From Ruminococcaceae bacterium HV4-5-B5C (GTDB lineage: Bacteria; Bacillota; Clostridia; Oscillospirales; Acutalibacteraceae): a stretch of DNA of 64,000 nucleotides. How positions within the stretch are numbered: the first letter of the stretch is position 1; each line of letters opens with the position of its first letter. Of the stretch, positions 24,625 to 34,074 are shown in pieces. The DNA is taken from positions 1 through 64,000 of the forward strand of contig FXYJ02000010.1 in assembly GCA_900184925.1 (NCBI GenBank), given 5' to 3'. The translations under genes were made by a program, and so were the position numbers. Below the pieces are notes generated by a model. The model searched no databases. It was not told where the DNA came from and worked only from the letters and a program-made list of their open reading frames with translations.

Positions 24625-26411
24625 ACACAAAAACAAAAAAGCTGCTCCTGATGAACCTGCCGTATCTGTTCGTCGCGCTGTTCTCCACCAAGTTCGGGCA
24701 AGCATGGCGGTTGGCCGCAGGCGCGGACGTTTCCCAAAAGCTCCTGCACCTGATGGACGGCCTCACCGCCGCGTTTTCCTCTCCGCTGCCGAGCTTTGAT
24801 CCGACTGATTTGGCTGTAGGCGTCCTTCTCGCCGCCGCGCTCCGGCTGGCGGTCTACGTCAAAGGCCGGAACGCCAAGAAATTCCGCAAAAACGTGGAAT
24901 ACGGCTCGGCCCGCTGGGGCAAGGCCGAGGATATTAAGCCGTACATTGACCCTGTTTTTGAAAACAACGTCATTCTCACGCAGACGGAACGGCTCACCAT
25001 GAACAGCCGACCGAAAGACCCTAAGACGTCCCGGAACAAAAACGTGCTGGTCGTCGGCGGCTCCGGTTCCGGCAAGACGCGTTTTTTCATTAAGCCCAAC
25101 CTGATGCAGTGCGATTCCAAGGATTATCCGACGAGCTTCGTTGTCACGGACCCGAAGGGCAGCATCGTCGTGGAATGCGGAAATCTCCTGCGGCGCAGGG
25201 GCTACCGCATCAAAATTCTCAACACCATCAACTTCAAGAAGTCGATGCGCTACAATCCATTCGCGTACATTCACTCCGAAAAAGACATTTTGAAGCTGGT
25301 CACGGCACTGATTACCAATACCAAGGGCGAGGGCAAGGAAGGAGATGATTTCTGGGTGAAGGCTGAAACGCTGCTCTATACGGCGCTCATCGGTTACATC
25401 CACTATGAGGCCCCGGTCGAGGAACAGAATTTCGCCACGCTCATCGAATTCATCAACGCCTCGGAAGTTCGAGAGGATGACGAGGAATTTAAAAATCCCG
25501 TGGATCTCATGTTCGAGGCTCTGGAAAAGGAAAAACCAAATCACTTCGCTGTCAGGCAATATAAGAAATATAAGTTGGCAGCGGGCAAGACAGCAAAGTC
25601 GATCCTTATTTCCTGCGGCGCAAGAATGGCCCCCTTCGACATTCAGGAACTTCGTGACCTGACAGCCTACGACGAGCTGGAGCTGGACACGCTAGGCGAC
25701 CGCAAGACCGCCCTGTTCATCATTATTTCTGATACGGACGACACCTTTAACTTTTTAGTTTCGATGGCCTATACGCAACTTTTCAATCTGCTGTGCGAAA
25801 AGGCTGACGATGTGTACGGCGGGCGTTTGCCTGTCCATGTCCGGTGCCTGCTTGACGAATTTGCCAACATCGGGCAGATCCCCAAGTTTGAAAAGCTGAT
25901 TGCCACCATCCGCAGCCGCGAAATTTCGGCCTGCCTTGTTTTGCAGGCGCAGAGTCAGCTCAAGGCGCTGTATAAAGACAACGCCGACACAATCATCGGC
26001 AACTGCGACAGCGCCATCTTCCTCGGCGGCAAGGAACGCACAACCTTGAAGGAACTGACCGAATCTCTTGGGAAAGAGACGATCGACACCTACAACACCG
26101 GCGAAAGCAGGGGCCGCGAGGTTTCTCACAGCCTCAATTATCAAAAATTGGGGAAAGATTTAGCTTCGGTAGATGAGCTGTCCGTCCTTGACGGTGGCAA
26201 GTGCATCCTCCAGCTTCGCGGCGTCCGGCCTTTCCTTTCGGACAAGTACGACATCACAGAGCATCCGAACTACAAGTACCTGTCCGACTATGATCCCCGC
26301 AACGCTTTCCATATCGAGAAGTTTCTGTCCACCAAATTGAAACCGAAGCCGGACGATGTGTTCAATACCTATTCCGTTGACCTCTCCGGAGACCCGAAAA
26401 CCGCAGAATAG
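24621..26411 (+). CDS. VirD4/TraG-type conjugative coupling ATPase
   Basis: A 596-residue membrane ATPase that brings the relaxase-DNA complex to the secretion channel. The N-terminus has two hydrophobic segments. Seen next: YGSARWGKAEDI, Walker A GGSGSGKTRFF (about residue 148), VTDPKGSIVVECG, Walker B LLDEFANIGQIPKFE (about 411), and SREISACLVLQAQSQLK. The C-terminus is acidic. The order matches PcfC-type coupling proteins of Gram-positive elements. Start codon overlap with the preceding gene implies translational coupling. Confidence 0.95.
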   Translation: MNTKTKKLLLMNLPYLFVALFSTKFGQAWRLAAGADVSQKLLHLMDGLTAAFSSPLPSFDPTDLAVGVLLAAALRLAVYVKGRNAKKFRKNVEYGSARWGKAEDIKPYIDPVFENNVILTQTERLTMNSRPKDPKTSRNKNVLVVGGSGSGKTRFFIKPNLMQCDSKDYPTSFVVTDPKGSIVVECGNLLRRRGYRIKILNTINFKKSMRYNPFAYIHSEKDILKLVTALITNTKGEGKEGDDFWVKAETLLYTALIGYIHYEAPVEEQNFATLIEFINASEVREDDEEFKNPVDLMFEALEKEKPNHFAVRQYKKYKLAAGKTAKSILISCGARMAPFDIQELRDLTAYDELELDTLGDRKTALFIIISDTDDTFNFLVSMAYTQLFNLLCEKADDVYGGRLPVHVRCLLDEFANIGQIPKFEKLIATIRSREISACLVLQAQSQLKALYKDNADTIIGNCDSAIFLGGKERTTLKELTESLGKETIDTYNTGESRGREVSHSLNYQKLGKDLASVDELSVLDGGKCILQLRGVRPFLSDKYDITEHPNYKYLSDYDPRNAFHIEKFLSTKLKPKPDDVFNTYSVDLSGDPKTAE

Positions 26412-26452
26412 CGGCTTTTTTCATTTTCAAAATCAGAATTGGAGGTAATATT

Positions 26453-26668
26453 ATGAGTTTCTTTCATTCCGCAATCGGCGTTCTCCAGACCCTTGTGATT
26501 GCCTTGGGCGCGGGCCTTGCCATTTGGGGTGCGATCAATCTTCTGGAAGGTTACGGCAACGACAATCCGGGAGCAAAAAGTCAAGGCATTAAACAGCTCA
26601 TGGCGGGCGGCGGCGTTGCCCTGATCGGCATTACGCTGGTTCCGCTGCTCTCCAACCTGTTCGGCTGA
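26453..26668 (+). CDS. Maff2-family small membrane protein
   Basis: A 71-residue protein with two membrane segments, GVLQTLVIALGAGLAIWGAI and GGGVALIGITLVPLLSNLF, joined by a short polar loop (GYGNDNPGAKSQGIKQLM). This matches the Maff2 family, encoded between the coupling protein and the VirB6-like protein in many clostridial ICEs. Topology resembles VirB2-like subunits, but that equivalence is not established. TTGGAGG lies upstream of the start. Confidence 0.85.
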   Translation: MSFFHSAIGVLQTLVIALGAGLAIWGAINLLEGYGNDNPGAKSQGIKQLMAGGGVALIGITLVPLLSNLFG

Positions 26669-26730
26669 TGCCGACGCCAAAACACTCCGTGCCCCCATTC
26701 ACTGGGGCGCGGGAAAGGAGGTGATGCCGC

Positions 26731-27600
26731 TTGGATTTCATCAAGCAGCAGATCACCGAATGGCTGAAAGAAATACTCGTCGGCGGCATCATAAACAACC
26801 TGTCGGGTATGTTCGACAACGTGAACAGCCAGGTCGGGCAGATCGCCTCTCAGGTGGGAACGACGCCGCAGGCATGGAACACCGGTATTTACAACATGAT
26901 CCGGACTCTGTCCGAAAACGTCATGATGCCCATCGCGGGCCTGATCCTCGCGTTCGTTATGACGCTGGAGTTGATTCAGATTATCATGGATAAGAACAAT
27001 TTTCACGATATCGAAAGCGCCGTTTTCTTTAAGTGGATTTTCAAAACGGCTTGCGCCATCCTCATCGTGACTAACACATGGAACATTGTCATGGGAATAT
27101 TCGACGTGGCGCAGAGCGTGGTCAACAGTGCGGCGGGAATCATCGTTTCCGACACGTCCATCAACATCAGCTCCGTCACGGCAAACCTTCAGACGCGCCT
27201 CATGGCAATGGAACTCGGCCCCCTGTTCGGACTGTGGTTTCAGAGCATTTTCGTGGGCTTTACCATGTGGGCGCTCACGATCTGCATTTTCATCATCGTG
27301 TACGGGAGGATGATTGAGATCTATTTGGCCACATCCATCGCGCCGATCCCGATGGCGACGATGCTGAACCGAGAATCGGGCGGAATGGGCCAAAACTATC
27401 TGCGCTCCCTGTTCGCGCTCGGCTTTCAGGGCTTTCTCATCATCGTCTGCGTGGCGATTTACGCCGTTCTGGTAAAAAGCATCAGCGTGAGCACGGATAT
27501 CAGCAAGGCAATCTGGACTTGTATGGGCTACACGGTACTGCTATGTTTCACGCTTTTTAAGACCGGAAACCTTGCAAAATCCATCTTCAACGCACATTAG
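26731..27600 (+). CDS. VirB6/TrbL-like conjugation channel membrane protein
   Basis: A 289-residue polytopic membrane protein starting at TTG 26731 with GGAGG nine bases upstream. The first 45 residues are amphipathic (FIKQQITEWLKEILVGGIIN). They are followed by about six hydrophobic segments, including MPIAGLILAFVMTLELIQII, WALTICIFIIVYGRM, and FLIIVCVAIYAVLV. The loop YLATSIAPIPMATMLNRES is typical of VirB6-like proteins in these elements. It should form part of the inner membrane channel. The next backbone gene, prgI, normally follows closely but is displaced by a GNAT insertion. Confidence 0.85.
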   Translation: MDFIKQQITEWLKEILVGGIINNLSGMFDNVNSQVGQIASQVGTTPQAWNTGIYNMIRTLSENVMMPIAGLILAFVMTLELIQIIMDKNNFHDIESAVFFKWIFKTACAILIVTNTWNIVMGIFDVAQSVVNSAAGIIVSDTSINISSVTANLQTRLMAMELGPLFGLWFQSIFVGFTMWALTICIFIIVYGRMIEIYLATSIAPIPMATMLNRESGGMGQNYLRSLFALGFQGFLIIVCVAIYAVLVKSISVSTDISKAIWTCMGYTVLLCFTLFKTGNLAKSIFNAH

Positions 27601-27670
27601 TGGATAGAGCCATAAATTATGATCTGGCAATAAATCCAAGTATCCATATTCAACATACCTAGAAGCAAAA

Positions 27671-28219
27671 TTATTTACAAAGCTCTGGACTTTCAGCCTT
27701 GAGCCACTCTCTTTTCAGAATGGCATATTGGTAAGTGTTTTCATAATGCGGAGTTCCATCTGGGTTATTTACAAAAGATATAAACTCAATAAAAAGTCCT
27801 TCTTTTCTCATTCCGAGTCGCTCACAGAGCTTTTGTGATGGGATATTATCGTCTTCAGCATAAGCATATATCCTCCTTGCATCATTATTAAAGAGGTAGT
27901 CGAATAACGCTTTTGCTGCCTCGGATGCATAACCATTTTTACCGTATTTCAAGTTGAAATTCCATCCGACGCTATATGTGTCAGGCTCTTCCTTTATGGC
28001 GAAAAGGTCTCCGATAATTGAATCTGTATCAGACAAGCAAACAGCGAAGTGTTCGTTTTCTTTACGTCTTTGCTCCACTTCTTTTTCAGCCTCATCAAGA
28101 GAATTCAATTTTTCGCTTTCAAAACAATGTACAGGTGGGTGCGCAAGATATTCATACAATCCGGCAGCGTCTTTTTTTTCAAAATCACGGACGATCAATC
28201 TTTCTGTTTTCAAATGCAT
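27671..28219 (-). CDS. GNAT-family N-acetyltransferase (cargo)
   Basis: A 182-residue acetyltransferase of the RimJ/RimL type. It begins MHLKTERLIVRDFEKKDAAG and has the acetyl-CoA region NLKYGKNGYASEAAKALFDY and YAEDDNIPSQKLCERLGM. It transfers acetyl groups from acetyl-CoA to an amine; the substrate (antibiotic, protein N-terminus or other) is unknown. AGGAG precedes the start. It lies on the opposite strand within the transfer operon, in AT-rich DNA, with its own promoter and terminator-like leader at 28305-28416, so it is an inserted cargo gene, possibly inducible. Confidence 0.9.
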   Translation of the reverse strand: MHLKTERLIVRDFEKKDAAGLYEYLAHPPVHCFESEKLNSLDEAEKEVEQRRKENEHFAVCLSDTDSIIGDLFAIKEEPDTYSVGWNFNLKYGKNGYASEAAKALFDYLFNNDARRIYAYAEDDNIPSQKLCERLGMRKEGLFIEFISFVNNPDGTPHYENTYQYAILKREWLKAESPELCK

Positions 28220-28304
28220 TAAAATTATCTCCTCTTTCTTATTTTCAGCAATTCTAAAGACTTGAAGTTATTAGTTTTTCCGTATAACTTTCCTACTACT
28301 GGAT

Positions 28305-28416
28305 ATAAAAAAGCGGGACAAGATCTTTTCGGATCTTATCCCACTTAAATAATCATTAGATTACAAGTACTCTGATAAGTACAATTTATTATAACACATT
28401 TGAACAAAAGATCAAC
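28305..28416 (-). promoter_or_regulatory. Promoter and attenuator-like leader of the GNAT gene
   Basis: On the minus strand, TTGATC (28415-28410) and TATAAT (28393-28388) are 16 bp apart. About 40 bases downstream, a 15-bp hairpin with G-U pairs (28346-28332 / 28325-28311) runs into six T residues, an intrinsic terminator inside the 5' leader and 85 bp before the gene. A three-codon frame ATG-ATT-ATT-TAA (28356-28345) ends in the hairpin arm. The layout resembles ribosome-mediated attenuation of antibiotic resistance genes. The rest of the 28220-28544 gap shows no gene. Confidence 0.6.
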
Positions 28417-28544
28417 ATATTTTTGTCTACCTGCGTGTTATATAAATTGTCTTCACTTCAAATCTTTTCTTATCAATAGCAAGTTAGTATGGCATACCCC
28501 ATACTCGCCACATCAGTGGTGATTTTTATAAGGAGTGTGATTCA

Positions 28545-29003
28545 ATGGCCTATGTTCCCGTTCCCAAGGACCTGACCGCCGTAAAAACGAAGGTTCTGTT
28601 CAATTTAACAAAACGGCAGCTTATCTGTTTCAGCGGCGGCGCGCTTGTCGGTGTACCGCTTTTCTTTTTGCTCAAGGGGCCTGCGGGGTTCAGCGCCGGA
28701 GCCGCTTCCCTCTGCATGATTCTCGTCATGCTGCCGTTTTTCCTGACGGCGGTCTATGAGAAAAACGGCCTGCCGATGGAAAAAATCGTCCGCAACATCG
28801 CCCGGGTGCTGTTTCTCCGGCCAAAGCAGCGGCCCTACCAGACCAACAATTTTTACGCCGTTCTCGCGCGGCAAAGTAAGCTCGACAAGGAGGTGCATCG
28901 GATTGTCGGTAAAAAAGAAAAACCCGACCGCAGGGCGGTCATTGTCCCGCGCCGAAAGGCGTCAGATCGAAGCCGCCGTCGTAAAGGCGCGGCAGACCGA
29001 TAA
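28545..29003 (+). CDS. PrgI-family (VirB3-like) transfer protein
   Basis: A 152-residue protein. It begins MAYVPVPKDLTAVKTKVLFN and has two membrane segments (LICFSGGALVGVPLFFLL and AASLCMILVMLPFFLTAV), then KNGLPMEKIVRNIARVLFLRP, the PrgI signature. The C-terminal tail is highly basic. PrgI-type proteins are membrane partners of the VirB4 ATPase. AAGGAG lies upstream of the ATG. The last 101 bp overlap the start of virB4, indicating coupled translation. Confidence 0.9.
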   Translation: MAYVPVPKDLTAVKTKVLFNLTKRQLICFSGGALVGVPLFFLLKGPAGFSAGAASLCMILVMLPFFLTAVYEKNGLPMEKIVRNIARVLFLRPKQRPYQTNNFYAVLARQSKLDKEVHRIVGKKEKPDRRAVIVPRRKASDRSRRRKGAADR

Positions 29004-31308
29004 GAAAAAGCAGTCGGCGCAGGACAGCATTCCGTTACAGCGCATGTTCCCGGACGGAATCTGCCGTGTGACCGACAGCTATTACACAAAAACCGTTCAG
29101 TTTCAGGACATCAACTATCAGCTCAACCAGAACGAGGACAAGACCGCCATTTTTGAGGGCTGGTGCGATTTTCTCAACTATTTCGACAGCTCCATTAAAT
29201 TTCAGCTCTCATTTCTGAACCTCTCCGCGACGCGGGACAGTTTTTCGAAAAGCGTCACCATCCCGCCGCAGGGCGACGATTTCGACAGCCTGCGTTCGGA
29301 GTATACGGAAATGCTTCGGAACCAGCTCGCCAAAGGCAACAACGGCCTAGTCAAAACCAAATACCTGACCTTCGGCATCAAGGCGGACAGTCTGAAAGCG
29401 GCCAAGCCCCGGCTGGAGCGCATTGAAATCGACATTCTGAACAACTTCAAACATCTTGGCGTGACAGCCGCTTCCCTGAACGGTGCGGACCGCCTGCGGC
29501 TGCTGCACGACATCTTCCGCATGGACGCGCCGGAGCCGTTCCGCTTTTCGTGGGACTGGCTGGCCCCCTCCGGCCTCTCCGTCAAGGACTTTATCGCACC
29601 CAGTTCGTTTGAATTCAAAAGCGGAAATATGTTCGGCATGGGACATCAGGTTGGCGCGGTCAGTTTTCTCCAAATCCTCGCTCCGGAACTGAATGACCGG
29701 ATGCTGGCCGATTTTCTCGACATGGAATCCAGCCTCATCGTCACCATGCACATTCAGTCCATCGATCAGGTGAGCGCCATCAAGACGGTGAAGCGGAAAA
29801 TCACGGACCTTGATTCCATGAAGATTCAGGAGCAGAAAAAGGCCATCCGTTCCGGGTATGACATGGACATCATTCCCTCCGACCTCGCCACCTACGGCGA
29901 GGAAGCGAAAAAGCTGTTGCAGGATTTACAGTCCCGCAACGAGCGCATGTTCCTCGTGACATTTCTCGTCCTCAACGTGGCCGAGAATCGGCAGCGGCTG
30001 GACAACAACGTGTTTCAGGCAAGCTCCCTCGCGCAGAAATACAACTGCGCGCTAACCCGGCTCGACTTCCGGCAGGAGGAAGGACTGATGAGCAGTCTGC
30101 CGCTCGGCTTGAATCAGGTGGAGATTCAGCGGGGCCTGACCACATCAAGCACCTCCATTTTTATCCCCTTTACCACACAGGAACTGTTCCAGACCGGGCG
30201 CGAGGCGCTGTACTGCGGGCTGAACGCTTTGAGCAACAACCTCATTATGGTGGACCGAAAGCTCCTGAAAAACCCGAACGGCCTGATTCTCGGCACACCG
30301 GGCGCTGGCAAGTCCTTCGCGGCCAAGCGCGAAATCGGCAACGTGTTTCTCGTCACGAACGACGATATCATCGTCTGTGACCCGGAGGCCGAATACGGCC
30401 CGCTGATCGAGCGCCTGCACGGGCAGATCATCAAAATATCGCCCGCGTCCACCGATTACATCAATCCCATGGACATCAACCTCAACTATTCTGAGGAAGA
30501 AAACCCGTTATCTTTGAAATCGGACTTCATCCTGTCGCTCTGCGAGCTGATCGTCGGCGGCAAGGATGGCTTGCAGCCGGTGGAAAAGACGGTCATCGAC
30601 CGCTGTGTGAGGCTGGTGTACCGCAATTACCTTAACGATCCGCGCCCGGAAAGCATGCCGGTTCTGGAGGATTTGTACAATGAGCTTCGGCGGCAGGACG
30701 AAAAGGAAGCGCAGTACATCGCCACGGCGCTGGAAATCTACGTCACCGGTTCCCTCAACGTGTTCAACCACCGCACCACCGTGAACGTGAGGAACCGCGT
30801 CATCAGCTACGACATCCGGGAGCTTGGCAAGCAGCTCAAAAAAATCGGGATGCTCATCGTGCAGGATCAGGTCTGGAACCGCGTCACCGTTAACCGTGCC
30901 GTGGGAAAATCCACGCGCTACTACATCGACGAGTTCCATCTGCTCTTAAAAGAAGAACAGACCGCCGCCTATTCCGTGGAAATCTGGAAGCGGTTCCGAA
31001 AATGGGGCGGCATCCCGACCGGGATCACGCAGAACATCAAGGATCTTATTTCTTCAAGAGAAATTGAAAACATCTTTGAAAACTCTGATTACATCTATAT
31101 GCTCAATCAGGCGTCCGGCGACCGCCAGATTCTCGCCAAGCAGCTCGGCATTTCCCCGCACCAGCTTTCCTACGTCACCCATTCCGGCGAGGGCGAAGGG
31201 CTGCTGTTTTACGGCAACGTCATTCTGCCGTTTATCGATCACTTCCCGAAGGACACGGAACTGTACCGCATCATGACCACCAAGCCGCAGGAAGTGGCGG
31301 CGACATGA
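28903..31308 (+). CDS. VirB4-type conjugation ATPase
   Basis: An 801-residue ATPase energising the secretion channel. It starts at TTG 28903 with AAGGAGG nine bases upstream, inside prgI in another frame. Seen: the N-terminal region ICRVTDSYYTKTVQFQDINY, Walker A GTPGAGKSFAAKREI (about residue 465), DPEAEYGPLIERL, Walker B YYIDEFHLLL (about 673) and GGIPTGITQNIKDLISSREI near the C-terminus. All are typical of VirB4/TraE/PrgJ. It acts at the cytoplasmic face with PrgI and the VirB6-like protein. Confidence 0.95.
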   Translation: MSVKKKNPTAGRSLSRAERRQIEAAVVKARQTDKKKQSAQDSIPLQRMFPDGICRVTDSYYTKTVQFQDINYQLNQNEDKTAIFEGWCDFLNYFDSSIKFQLSFLNLSATRDSFSKSVTIPPQGDDFDSLRSEYTEMLRNQLAKGNNGLVKTKYLTFGIKADSLKAAKPRLERIEIDILNNFKHLGVTAASLNGADRLRLLHDIFRMDAPEPFRFSWDWLAPSGLSVKDFIAPSSFEFKSGNMFGMGHQVGAVSFLQILAPELNDRMLADFLDMESSLIVTMHIQSIDQVSAIKTVKRKITDLDSMKIQEQKKAIRSGYDMDIIPSDLATYGEEAKKLLQDLQSRNERMFLVTFLVLNVAENRQRLDNNVFQASSLAQKYNCALTRLDFRQEEGLMSSLPLGLNQVEIQRGLTTSSTSIFIPFTTQELFQTGREALYCGLNALSNNLIMVDRKLLKNPNGLILGTPGAGKSFAAKREIGNVFLVTNDDIIVCDPEAEYGPLIERLHGQIIKISPASTDYINPMDINLNYSEEENPLSLKSDFILSLCELIVGGKDGLQPVEKTVIDRCVRLVYRNYLNDPRPESMPVLEDLYNELRRQDEKEAQYIATALEIYVTGSLNVFNHRTTVNVRNRVISYDIRELGKQLKKIGMLIVQDQVWNRVTVNRAVGKSTRYYIDEFHLLLKEEQTAAYSVEIWKRFRKWGGIPTGITQNIKDLISSREIENIFENSDYIYMLNQASGDRQILAKQLGISPHQLSYVTHSGEGEGLLFYGNVILPFIDHFPKDTELYRIMTTKPQEVAAT

Positions 31309-31342
31309 GCGTCCGCGCTCGGCGGGACAGGAGGTGACGATA

Positions 31343-33061
31343 GTGGAAAAACGAGCGCCCCGCCTGCAATTCGCGGACGAGGAACGCGCCGACCCTGTAT
31401 TAAAAAAATCTGTCCGCAGGGCGAAGAAAACGGCGGCGGCAGCGGATCAGGCGCAGGAGAAAATACCGAAAAAGAAAGTTCTTCGCAAGCAGCGCACCTT
31501 TGATAAGCCTACGGGTAAAGCAAAGGTGCGCTTATATTTTGAAGAAGTGGACAAGAAAAAGCCGTCCAAGTTCACCCACGCCGTCCGAGACGCGCCCAGG
31601 AACGCCGTTTTGATGCAGTTCCACCGGGAAATTCGGCAGTCGGAGGATGAAAACGTGGGCGTGAAGGCCGCGCATAAAAGCGAGGAAGCCGCCGAAACGG
31701 GCGGGCGTCTGGTTCGCAGCGCCCACCGTTCCCACAAATTGAAGCCCTACCGGAAATCGGCCAAAACGGAAAAGCGGCTTGACCGTGCCAACCTCGGCTA
31801 TTTGCAGAAAAAGGCCGCGCGGGACGATCCGCAGCCCTCCGGCAATCCTTTGGCCCACTGGCGGCAGAAGCGGGCCGTCAAGAAGCAGTATGCCTCCGCG
31901 AAGCGGGTCGGGCAGTTTACCGGTTCTGCCGGAAAAGCTGCCGAAAACACCGCAAAAACGGCGGTGCGGGAAAGCAAACGGGCGGCTGCTTTTGTCGGGC
32001 GGCACCGGAACGGCTTTCTGATCGCCGCAGGCGTTTTTCTGGTGCTGGTGTTGCTTCTGAACGTCCTGTCCTCCAGCTCGGTTCTGCTGGAAGGGGCTCT
32101 GTCCGGTGTTACCGCGTCCACCTATCCCTCAACGGACGACACCATGCTCGGCGCGGAGGCCGCTTATGCCCAAAAGGAAGCGGACCTTCAGAACGAAATC
32201 AACCATTATCAGGCGCGGCACCCTGGCTATGACGAATATCATTATGACCTCGATAAAATCGGGCATGACCCGTATGTGCTGGTTTCCATTCTGACGGCGT
32301 GGCACGGCGGCGAATGGACGCTGGATGAAGTCCGGGACACGCTTTCCACCCTATTCTCAAAAGAATACCAACTGACACAGACCGTGGAGACGGAAACCCG
32401 AACCCGCACGGAAACAAATACGGTGACGGACCCGGACGGCACGACCCACACTGAAACCCGGCAGGTTCCCTATACCTACACGATCTGCAATGTGAAGCTG
32501 CACAACGAGGATCTGTCCCATCTTCCCATTTCCATCATGAACGAGGATCAGGTCGGCGTGTACTCGATGTACATGTCTACTCTTGGCAACCGGCCCGACC
32601 TGTTCCCTTCGTCTGCCTATCCGAATGCATCCACCGTCAAAAAGCCCACGGAGTACGACATTCCCCCGGATGCGATGGCGGACGCACGGTTCGCCGCCAT
32701 GATGACGGAGGCACGGAAATACATCGGATACCCCTACGTTTGGGGTGGCAGCAGCCCGAAAACTTCGTTCGACTGCTCCGGTTATGTGTCATGGGTGATC
32801 AATCACAGCGGGTGGAATGTGGGACGGCTGGGGGCACAGGGCCTCTGTAACATCTGCACTCCGGTTTCTCCCTCCGACGCCAAACCGGGTGATCTCGTTT
32901 TCTTTGAACACACCTACGATACCGACGGTGTGACCCATGTGGGGATCTACGTCGGAAACGGCATGATGCTTGCGGCCGGTGATCCCATCGGCTATTCAAA
33001 CCTCAACACAAACTACTGGCAGAGCCATTTCTACACGTTCGGCAGATTACCGAACCCATAA
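31343..33061 (+). CDS. Membrane-anchored NlpC/P60 cell-wall hydrolase of the transfer system (VirB1-like)
   Basis: A 572-residue protein. The basic cytoplasmic N-terminus (about residues 1-215) precedes one membrane segment (FLIAAGVFLVLVLLLNVL, about 228-247). The extracellular part has a CD1108-like region (YHYDLDKIGHDPYVLVSILTAWH) and a C-terminal NlpC/P60 domain with Cys about 477 in SFDCSGYVSWV and His about 532 in THVGIYVG. It should cut peptide cross-links in peptidoglycan so the channel can pass. The start GTG 31343 has AGGAGG eight bases upstream; the GTG at 31334 overlaps the RBS. Confidence 0.9.
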   Translation: MEKRAPRLQFADEERADPVLKKSVRRAKKTAAAADQAQEKIPKKKVLRKQRTFDKPTGKAKVRLYFEEVDKKKPSKFTHAVRDAPRNAVLMQFHREIRQSEDENVGVKAAHKSEEAAETGGRLVRSAHRSHKLKPYRKSAKTEKRLDRANLGYLQKKAARDDPQPSGNPLAHWRQKRAVKKQYASAKRVGQFTGSAGKAAENTAKTAVRESKRAAAFVGRHRNGFLIAAGVFLVLVLLLNVLSSSSVLLEGALSGVTASTYPSTDDTMLGAEAAYAQKEADLQNEINHYQARHPGYDEYHYDLDKIGHDPYVLVSILTAWHGGEWTLDEVRDTLSTLFSKEYQLTQTVETETRTRTETNTVTDPDGTTHTETRQVPYTYTICNVKLHNEDLSHLPISIMNEDQVGVYSMYMSTLGNRPDLFPSSAYPNASTVKKPTEYDIPPDAMADARFAAMMTEARKYIGYPYVWGGSSPKTSFDCSGYVSWVINHSGWNVGRLGAQGLCNICTPVSPSDAKPGDLVFFEHTYDTDGVTHVGIYVGNGMMLAAGDPIGYSNLNTNYWQSHFYTFGRLPNP

Positions 33062-33080
33062 CAGATTGGAGGAATCAACC

Positions 33081-33326
33081 ATGAATCCGAAATTCAAGAA
33101 AATCGACGCCGAGTATGAAAAGAACGCGGCGAAAATCTCCGCGCTGCAAGATCGGCAGAAGGAACTGGAAAAGCAGCGCCGGGAGCTGGAAAATCTCGAT
33201 ATTGTCGGCCTCGTGCGGGGCATGGGCATGACGGCGGAGCAACTGTCCGCGCTCATGAAAGCATCCCGCGAAAACCGGCCCGAATCCAATCCGAATAAAC
33301 AGGAGGAACATCATGAAGAAATCTAA
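33081..33326 (+). CDS. DUF4315-family small coiled-coil protein
   Basis: An 81-residue protein. MNPKFKKIDAEYEKNAAKIS begins a coiled coil (ALQDRQKELEKQRRELENLD), followed by IVGLVRGMGMTAEQLSALM. This is the DUF4315 pattern, encoded in ICEs between the NlpC protein and a DUF4366 protein. TTGGAGG precedes the start by seven bases. It overlaps the next gene by 14 bp. Function unknown. Confidence 0.85.
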   Translation: MNPKFKKIDAEYEKNAAKISALQDRQKELEKQRRELENLDIVGLVRGMGMTAEQLSALMKASRENRPESNPNKQEEHHEEI

Positions 33327-34074
33327 AATCCGCATATTCGTCTGCCTGATGGCCGCCGTGTCCTGCACGGCGGCTTTTTCCGTCAACGCCCTCGCCTACA
33401 GCACAGGGACGACCTCTCCGACCTTGAGCAGTTCCAGCACCGCGCAGAGCAGCACCGCATCGTCGTCGGCCTCGTCCGAAACGTCAATGTCTTCCGGAAC
33501 AACTCTGAAACCTCTGACGCCGGACGGCACCGGAACGGTGATCGACAACGTAACCAACGAGGACGGTAAGGAGTTTTTCACCATTACCACGCCGAGTAAG
33601 CACGTCTTTTACCTGATTATCGACCGTCAGAAAAACGCCGAAAACGTCTATTTCCTTGACGCCGTGACGGACAAGGACCTGCTTGCGCTTGCAAAGAGCG
33701 ACAACGAGGACGTATCCGGTTCTTCTTCGTCCAAGGTTGTTTCCGCCCCGGAGACATCTTTTGCGCCGACCGCATCGACGCCTACGGTTTCATCTGTTTC
33801 CCGGCCGGAAAAGCAGAACGGCAGCGCCGGAATCGCGGCAGTCGCCGTGCTTGCGGCCGTTCTTATCGGCGCGGTGGTCTGGTTCTTCAAATTCCGCAAG
33901 CCGGGTAAAAAAGATAAGAACAGGCCCGACCCGGACGATTATGATTACGCTGGGGATGAAGATGAAGATAACGAATCCGGGCTAGATGATGAGCCGGATT
34001 TACCCGATGAAGGGACCGAGCAAAAAGACAGTTCCGCATCATCCGACGATGAAACGGAGCGTGAGGACAAATGA
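33313..34074 (+). CDS. DUF4366-family exported membrane protein
   Basis: A 253-residue protein with a signal peptide (KIRIFVCLMAAVSCTAAFSVNALA), a Ser/Thr-rich linker, and a conserved extracellular domain (GTGTVIDNVTNEDGKEFFTI...YLIIDRQKNAENVYFLDAV). A C-terminal membrane segment (GIAAVAVLAAVLIGAVVWFF) and a highly acidic cytoplasmic tail complete it. This is the DUF4366/CD1107 layout found in many clostridial conjugative elements, presumably a component of the surface part of the apparatus. It starts inside the preceding gene and its stop overlaps the next start (ATGA). Confidence 0.88.
   Translation: MKKSKIRIFVCLMAAVSCTAAFSVNALAYSTGTTSPTLSSSSTAQSSTASSSASSETSMSSGTTLKPLTPDGTGTVIDNVTNEDGKEFFTITTPSKHVFYLIIDRQKNAENVYFLDAVTDKDLLALAKSDNEDVSGSSSSKVVSAPETSFAPTASTPTVSSVSRPEKQNGSAGIAAVAVLAAVLIGAVVWFFKFRKPGKKDKNRPDPDDYDYAGDEDEDNESGLDDEPDLPDEGTEQKDSSASSDDETEREDK

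Noticed and set aside
24399..26144. Long open frames on the minus strand opposite the coupling ATPase
   Set aside because: They are antisense to a gene with intact VirD4 motifs, have no RBS, and arise from high GC content and codon bias.
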